Shown: one piece after another, positions 59,849 to 64,000 of the stretch
Numbering within the stretch: the stretch's first letter is position 1
How the letters are laid out: each line of letters starts with the position of its first letter
Assembly: GCF_010093535.1 (NCBI RefSeq)
Contig: NW_022985167.1
Coordinates: forward strand, 663,335-727,334
Direction: 5' to 3'
DNA: 64,000 nt
DNA from: Lindgomyces ingoldianus
Lineage: Eukaryota; Ascomycota; Dothideomycetes; Pleosporales; Lindgomycetaceae
Position numbers and translations under genes: made by a program
The notes under the pieces: model-generated
What the model was told of the DNA's origin: nothing
Seen by the model: the letters and a program-made list of their open reading frames with translations, nothing else
The model's database searches: none

Positions 59849-60208
59849 ATGATACACGGATACACAGAAACCATTAACATCTTCTACTCCTTCAACAACT
59901 TCAACTTCTGCCTTTCAGACGACCTTATCAAATTTGCGCTCTCGATCCCCTCAACACGCCTACCTTCCATCAAGGCCTTAACTGTGAACGCACCAGACTC
60001 CCATAAGCTGCGGTCATACGAATGGAAAGATGTGGGAAATGTTATTAGCAAAATGTCAGGACTTCGGAACTGTCGGCTTCTCATAATAGCTACTCCCGAC
60101 GATGTAGGTCAAGCAACCGCTGGCGCTCGACACACAAAACGAATTATCAGTCCTATTAAGACGTGGGAAACAAGGGATGCGTTCGTGGTAGGTTTGATTT
60201 CATACTAA
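59849..60208 (+). pseudogene. C-terminal remnant of a fungal DUF7730/F-box-like protein
   Basis: This 119-codon frame of normal composition contains YTETINIFYS, then LPSIKALTVN, then a W-K-D-V-x-N-V-I-S-K-M-S-G-L-R segment. That resembles the central part of the large DUF7730-type fungal family (YSETINILYS, then RL-x-SI, then a W-x-x-V helix and GL). The normal N-terminal part is missing, and a TAA lies two codons before the ATG. The hAT element ends 44 bp upstream. A truncated gene is most likely; the family assignment is from memory. Confidence 0.4.
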
Positions 60209-61028
60209 CGCCGTAGGATTCTGACATGGAATCCGACGTTTAAGTTCATCTCGCAATGGGTAGACAAGGATAAGAAATGAAGCCCAGCGATGGGGCGAAA
60301 GATTCAACTCGCTTTGGGAAGAATCTTATAACCGTAGGAAATCTTCGCAGTCTCTCTATGAAGTGTGACTTTTCAACTAACCTTGATATTTATTGTGCGT
60401 AAGTCTTAAACTATTTTATAATCAGGTCAACCTAGTAAATATCTAACAACTTCCCACCAGTTCCGGAACGAGTTCTAGTGGTAATTGAACGTACCATCTG
60501 GAAAGGTATCAAGCCTCCCTTTCCCTAATTCGCACATATTCTACTGTAGAGTTCTTTATTCCCCATGTCTTAGCACAGACGTTCTTTTTCTTATTATTAG
60601 AATACAACAAACCCTTCAAAGCTTAATGCCCATCATTAACAACTATCAGACAGCGGTTTAAGATATTATTATTGGGAAACTCATTGCAATCACGAGGATG
60701 CACCTACTACAGCTCGGGAGTCACTGTGGCCCGTTGACTTACCATAATCTTCCTAATATTTACCTTGGTTAATATTCGAAGACCCGGCGTGGCTTCACAA
60801 TTAATGTGACATTTCGGGATTTTTAATAGGATATTGTTCTGAACCTATGTACTAACCGAACCCTCTTACCTCCATCATTGCTACTATGTAGTATGCCTGT
60901 GTATTCATTTGAACCCAGTGGTATAGTACCAAATTGAACTTAAAGTAGAAGGGAAAGGACTTGGGCCCTAGAATATATATACACTTGTGATCCGAAGGAG
61001 AAAGGCTGTGGGAAGAATACTGCCGCCA
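60209..61028. other. Intergenic, nothing recognised
   Basis: This sequence of near-normal composition lies between the remnant and the 3' end of the Tps3-like gene. It should include the terminator of the latter. No open frame or repeat was found. Confidence 0.45.
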
Positions 61029-64000
61029 CTATGCAGAGCGCTTTGCGAGCCTACCCAGAATGTTAAGGAGGCCTGTATCTTGTTAGAAATGCCCGAAAAA
61101 GAAGAATAGATAGGGGAAATGGCGGCTGCAAGCTCACCGACAGTACCCTGTGTAAGTGTGGTCATTGCGACCGTGTTGCGATTTCCCACACTCACAGTGG
61201 TGACATTCTTGACTTCACCAGATTCACTCAGGTTCTTTGCCCATCGGAAGATCACCTCATCATCGCGGTCATTGCCGACGACCATCAGGAACTCTGGGCG
61301 GTTCTTCATGTCGAGGTTCTTCATGATGTGCGTGGCCGCGGTGCTCTTGTTGTATTCCACAGGTTCAATGATGACGGAATCCTTGGTAGGGACAGCCTTG
61401 ACGCGCTGGGTCTGACAGGCATCATTGATATGGTTCGCACAGTCTCCTGCTCGTCGGGCTGATGCTTCGGCGGCGTCGTCACCATCATCGTCAGTCTTTT
61501 GGTAGTGGAAGATGATTGAGCAATGGCGCTCCTGGACTGAACTGCCTTCAACTCGCTCCAGATAATATTGGAGGATGCTCTTCACAGCTTCCTTCCACTT
61601 TGTGGTCTTCTCACTGTCTGGGAATTCGATCCACTCATCGCTATTTGGGAGACGGAGACAGCATCCATTCTCAGCGATCAGACCGAGGTTGGAGACCGTA
61701 CCGAGAGTTCTCTCAATCTCTTTCATTGTGCATCCGCTCATGACATACACGAGGTTCTTGTTGTCTAAAATGAGGCTATTGAGAGCGTCGATGACCCGAT
61801 CTGGGCTAGTCAAGACAGTGTCTTTAGCAGGTCCGTATGACGTCAATGTACCCTCGTAATCAAGAATGAAAAGACGAGTTTTTGATTGTTCGTACTCGTC
61901 TTTAACTTTGGGGTACGATAGACGAGGAATCGATAGCATGTCGCGGCGGTAGTGCTCATCATGAACTTTCGCGAGGTGCGCGGTGAGATTCTTCATCCAA
62001 TAGGAAGCCGAATGTTGCATTACTACATCTCGCATCCTGCGATATCGTCGCTCTTTCTCCTCTTCTGTCATCTCTAGCGCGATCTTGATCGCCTCGCAGC
62101 AATTCTGGTAGTCCCATGGATTTACGGCGAGCTCGTTGCCCTCAAATATTGAAGCACTACCAGTGAACTCGCTGAGGATAACTGGTCCGTATTTCTTGTC
62201 GCTGGCCCTTCCATCCTGGCAGAGAATGAACTCGTGGCAGGTAAGGTTCATACCTTCGCGAAGAGAGGTAATCATCAGGGCGTCCGCGACGGTGAGAAGA
62301 GCTACGTATTGTGAGAATGAAATATCCTGCTTCAGGAGGACAAGTGGTTGGTGGTATAAACTAGAGTGTTGAGTGTCAATTCGATTTAGGATCTCATTTA
62401 CACCCTTCTCTAGCTCAGCGTTCTCCTGGTCGGAGGTTGCAACCTGAATCAGAACCACCTGTTATTTGTTAGATCGTAGCGACATCATAGGAGTCTGGGA
62501 GAGGGCACCTTGTCTTTCCACTCAGGGTATTTGTTGAGGAACAGCTCAAAGGCTAGCAACTTCTGTCTCACTCCACGAATATAATCGAGCTTGTCACGGG
62601 CAACAATAAGACGCTTTCCCTTGTAGCGCTCTTGCATTGACTTAATCCACTCGTGGACTTCCGGATTCTCGCGTTCAATAGCCATATCTTTAGGATCAAC
62701 GCCAATCGGCAGTGACCACACATTGACGAAGTGGTTTTCAAGCTGAACGCCATCTTCGGTGGCCTCTACAGATAGAATTCGGCTACATGTTTGCAAGAAG
62801 TGGTGTGCGTACTCATGCGTTTGAAAGGCGACTAGGTTTGCGCCAAGCATTCCCTCTAGTAGCTCCTTCCTAGATGCCAAACACCGGAAGACCTCGGAGG
62901 ACGGAAACGCAGCGTGAAGGAAGAAGCCAATCTGAACGTCTGGAAGTCTGGCTCTAATCATGCCAGGCACGAGAAGCAGGTGATAGTCGTGGATCCAGAT
63001 GATATCTTCTCGCTTGTAGTTGTCGATAACCTTGTTAGCAAACGCCTGGTTGACATTCTTGTAAAACTTCCATGAATCGTCCTTGTAAGCCTTGCTCTTT
63101 GGGTGGTCAGGAATCTGGTAGTGGAACACGGGCCACAGGATCGTCTTGCAATACCCAGCATAATGTCCGGCATAATCCTTGTCACTGACAAAGACGGGGA
63201 GGACATCATGCTCTGACTCAAGCTTCTCATGAATCTCGTCCCTCTTTTCGACAGGGACTTTGTCAGTGGGGAACCCAATCAGCCCAACGGTCAAAACATT
63301 CTTGAGACATCCAGTGTTGATTGCAGCTCGGATGGCGTTGTTGAGCCCTCCATTGCCCTGAGGAGAAGGCACAAGTTCCCACGGTTTGTCCCAGCGTGCA
63401 TCTTTGCTCTGGTCTCTGGAGTTATGGGTCCTACTTCGTGGTACTAGGTTCCGCCCTGCCCTTCCCGCTGGAGCAGCGGAAGGATCCTCGAGAATGGTCT
63501 CTTGTAGACCAGGGTCAGTAGTAGATGACGGTTGGTTGAAGATAAGCCCGCTGCCGCTCCATTCTGGAATGTGGGAGTCACTGCGAACTAAAGTTCTTGG
63601 GTCGTTGGGCCTCGGGAAGTAGGTGGCTGCGCTTGGCTGGACCTGAGTGAAGAATTCGGCAGTAGTAGCAGTAGCAGCTGGCGTCCTCGGTGGCGTGGGT
63701 GTAGCTTTAGCAGCTCCAGAGAGAAGGCTAGCTAGCTGCTGCCCACTAAGGTCGAAGGATGAGTCTTTACGGTCCGCCTGGGTTTGCGTGCGTCGAGGCA
63801 GACTCGAACGTGGAGGAGGAGGGGACTCATGCTCGAAATGAATCGTGTAGGGGAGAAACCTATACCGAGGGAAATCAGTTTCTACCAACTGAAATTCAGT
63901 AAAAAGACCGCCGCCCCTGCAACAGCTGCTGCGGAAGCTCTTGAGGCTGGCGGACATGGGTAGCGACTTACAGCGAGACGACGATGGTCGTTCCTCCGTT
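61029..64000 (-). CDS. tps3: Trehalose-phosphate synthase complex regulatory subunit (Tps3/Tsl1-like), 5' end outside window
   Basis: My gene model is complement(61029-61072, 61138-62458, 62509-63859, 63972 to beyond 64000), about 914 residues visible. The first intron (63971-63860, GTAAGT...TAG) joins TIVVSL to FLPYTIHFE, the usual start of this family; the ATG is beyond the edge. The last intron (61137-61073, GTGAGC...CTAAC...CAG) gives a C-terminus GLLNILGRLAKRSA. A Ser/Pro-rich N-terminal region is followed by a GT20 synthase-like domain (IHDYHLLLVP near 62980; DKLDYIRG; SLREGMNL) and a HAD phosphatase-like domain. The HAD box is DYEGTL (61844-61861), with Glu for the second Asp of DxDxT, as expected of a non-catalytic subunit. 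It would act in the cytosolic complex with Tps1 and Tps2. The middle intron (62508-62459) has an unusual donor, GTGCCC. Confidence 0.87.

Noticed and set aside
60968..61028. C-terminal extension of the Tps3-like frame to 60968
   Set aside because: It requires reading through a well-formed 65-bp intron. The spliced ending matches the family better and stops at 61029.
63860..63957. ATG at 63957 as the start of the Tps3-like protein
   Set aside because: The first 30 or so residues from it do not resemble the family. A GTAAGT...TAG intron covers them, and splicing restores the family N-terminus.
1..64000. tRNA or rRNA genes, prokaryotic operons, phage or biosynthetic clusters
   Set aside because: No cloverleaf, rRNA core or multi-gene pathway was recognised; the gene structure and repeats are fungal.

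Overview
The window looks like part of a filamentous ascomycete (Pezizomycotina) genome. The evidence is short GT-AG introns of 49-112 bp with CTAAC/CTAAT branch sites, a Tps3-type trehalose synthase regulatory subunit, a secreted class 3 lipase, Fot1/pogo-type Tc1/mariner transposons, and pervasive repeat-induced point mutation (RIP). I cannot name the species. The sequence has two compartments. Small islands of normal composition carry the genes (about 14.0-18.4 kb and 59.8-64.0 kb). The rest, about 85%, is AT-rich nested transposable elements in which CpA has become TpA on one or both strands, so every transposon reading frame is full of TAA/TAG stops.

Layout: 1-8426, a minus-strand Ty3/gypsy element (family Gy1) split by a complete Ty1/copia element (Cop1, 166-5611, TSD ATAGG). 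8427-11157, unidentified RIP wreckage with one GC-richer patch. 11158-13724, a Gy1 5' end carrying two Tc1/mariner insertions. 14257-18034, the first gene island: a broken gene, an integral membrane protein gene (minus) and a class 3 lipase gene (plus), the last two divergently transcribed. 18378-27418, copia 3' ends, a Gy1 3' end, a solo gypsy LTR holding a small hairpin-rich LTR element (19749-21389), and a copia element (Cop2). 27419-45113, one minus-strand LTR retrotransposon (Ret4-1) enlarged by a complete chromodomain gypsy element (Gy2, 28671-38132, TSD CTACT) and a gag-only Gy1 derivative (40398-42427, TSD TCTTT). 45114-58212, further Ret4 copies riddled with mariner, hAT-type MITE, solo-LTR and gag-only Gy1 insertions, nested up to four deep. 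58252-59805, a hAT-like element with 8-bp TSDs. 59849-60208, a gene remnant. 61029 to the right edge, the Tps3-like gene, whose start codon lies outside the window.

How the genes work together: the cellular genes do not form a pathway. The Tps3-like subunit acts in cytosolic trehalose synthesis, the lipase is predicted to be secreted, and the membrane protein is unassigned. Most element boundaries are supported by exact target-site duplications, which also give the order of insertion. No CRISPR, prokaryotic defence system, biosynthetic cluster or RNA gene was recognised. The most notable patterns are the nesting, a reproducible fading of RIP at the outer edges of six LTR elements, and the small LTR element whose interior is an array of short hairpins.
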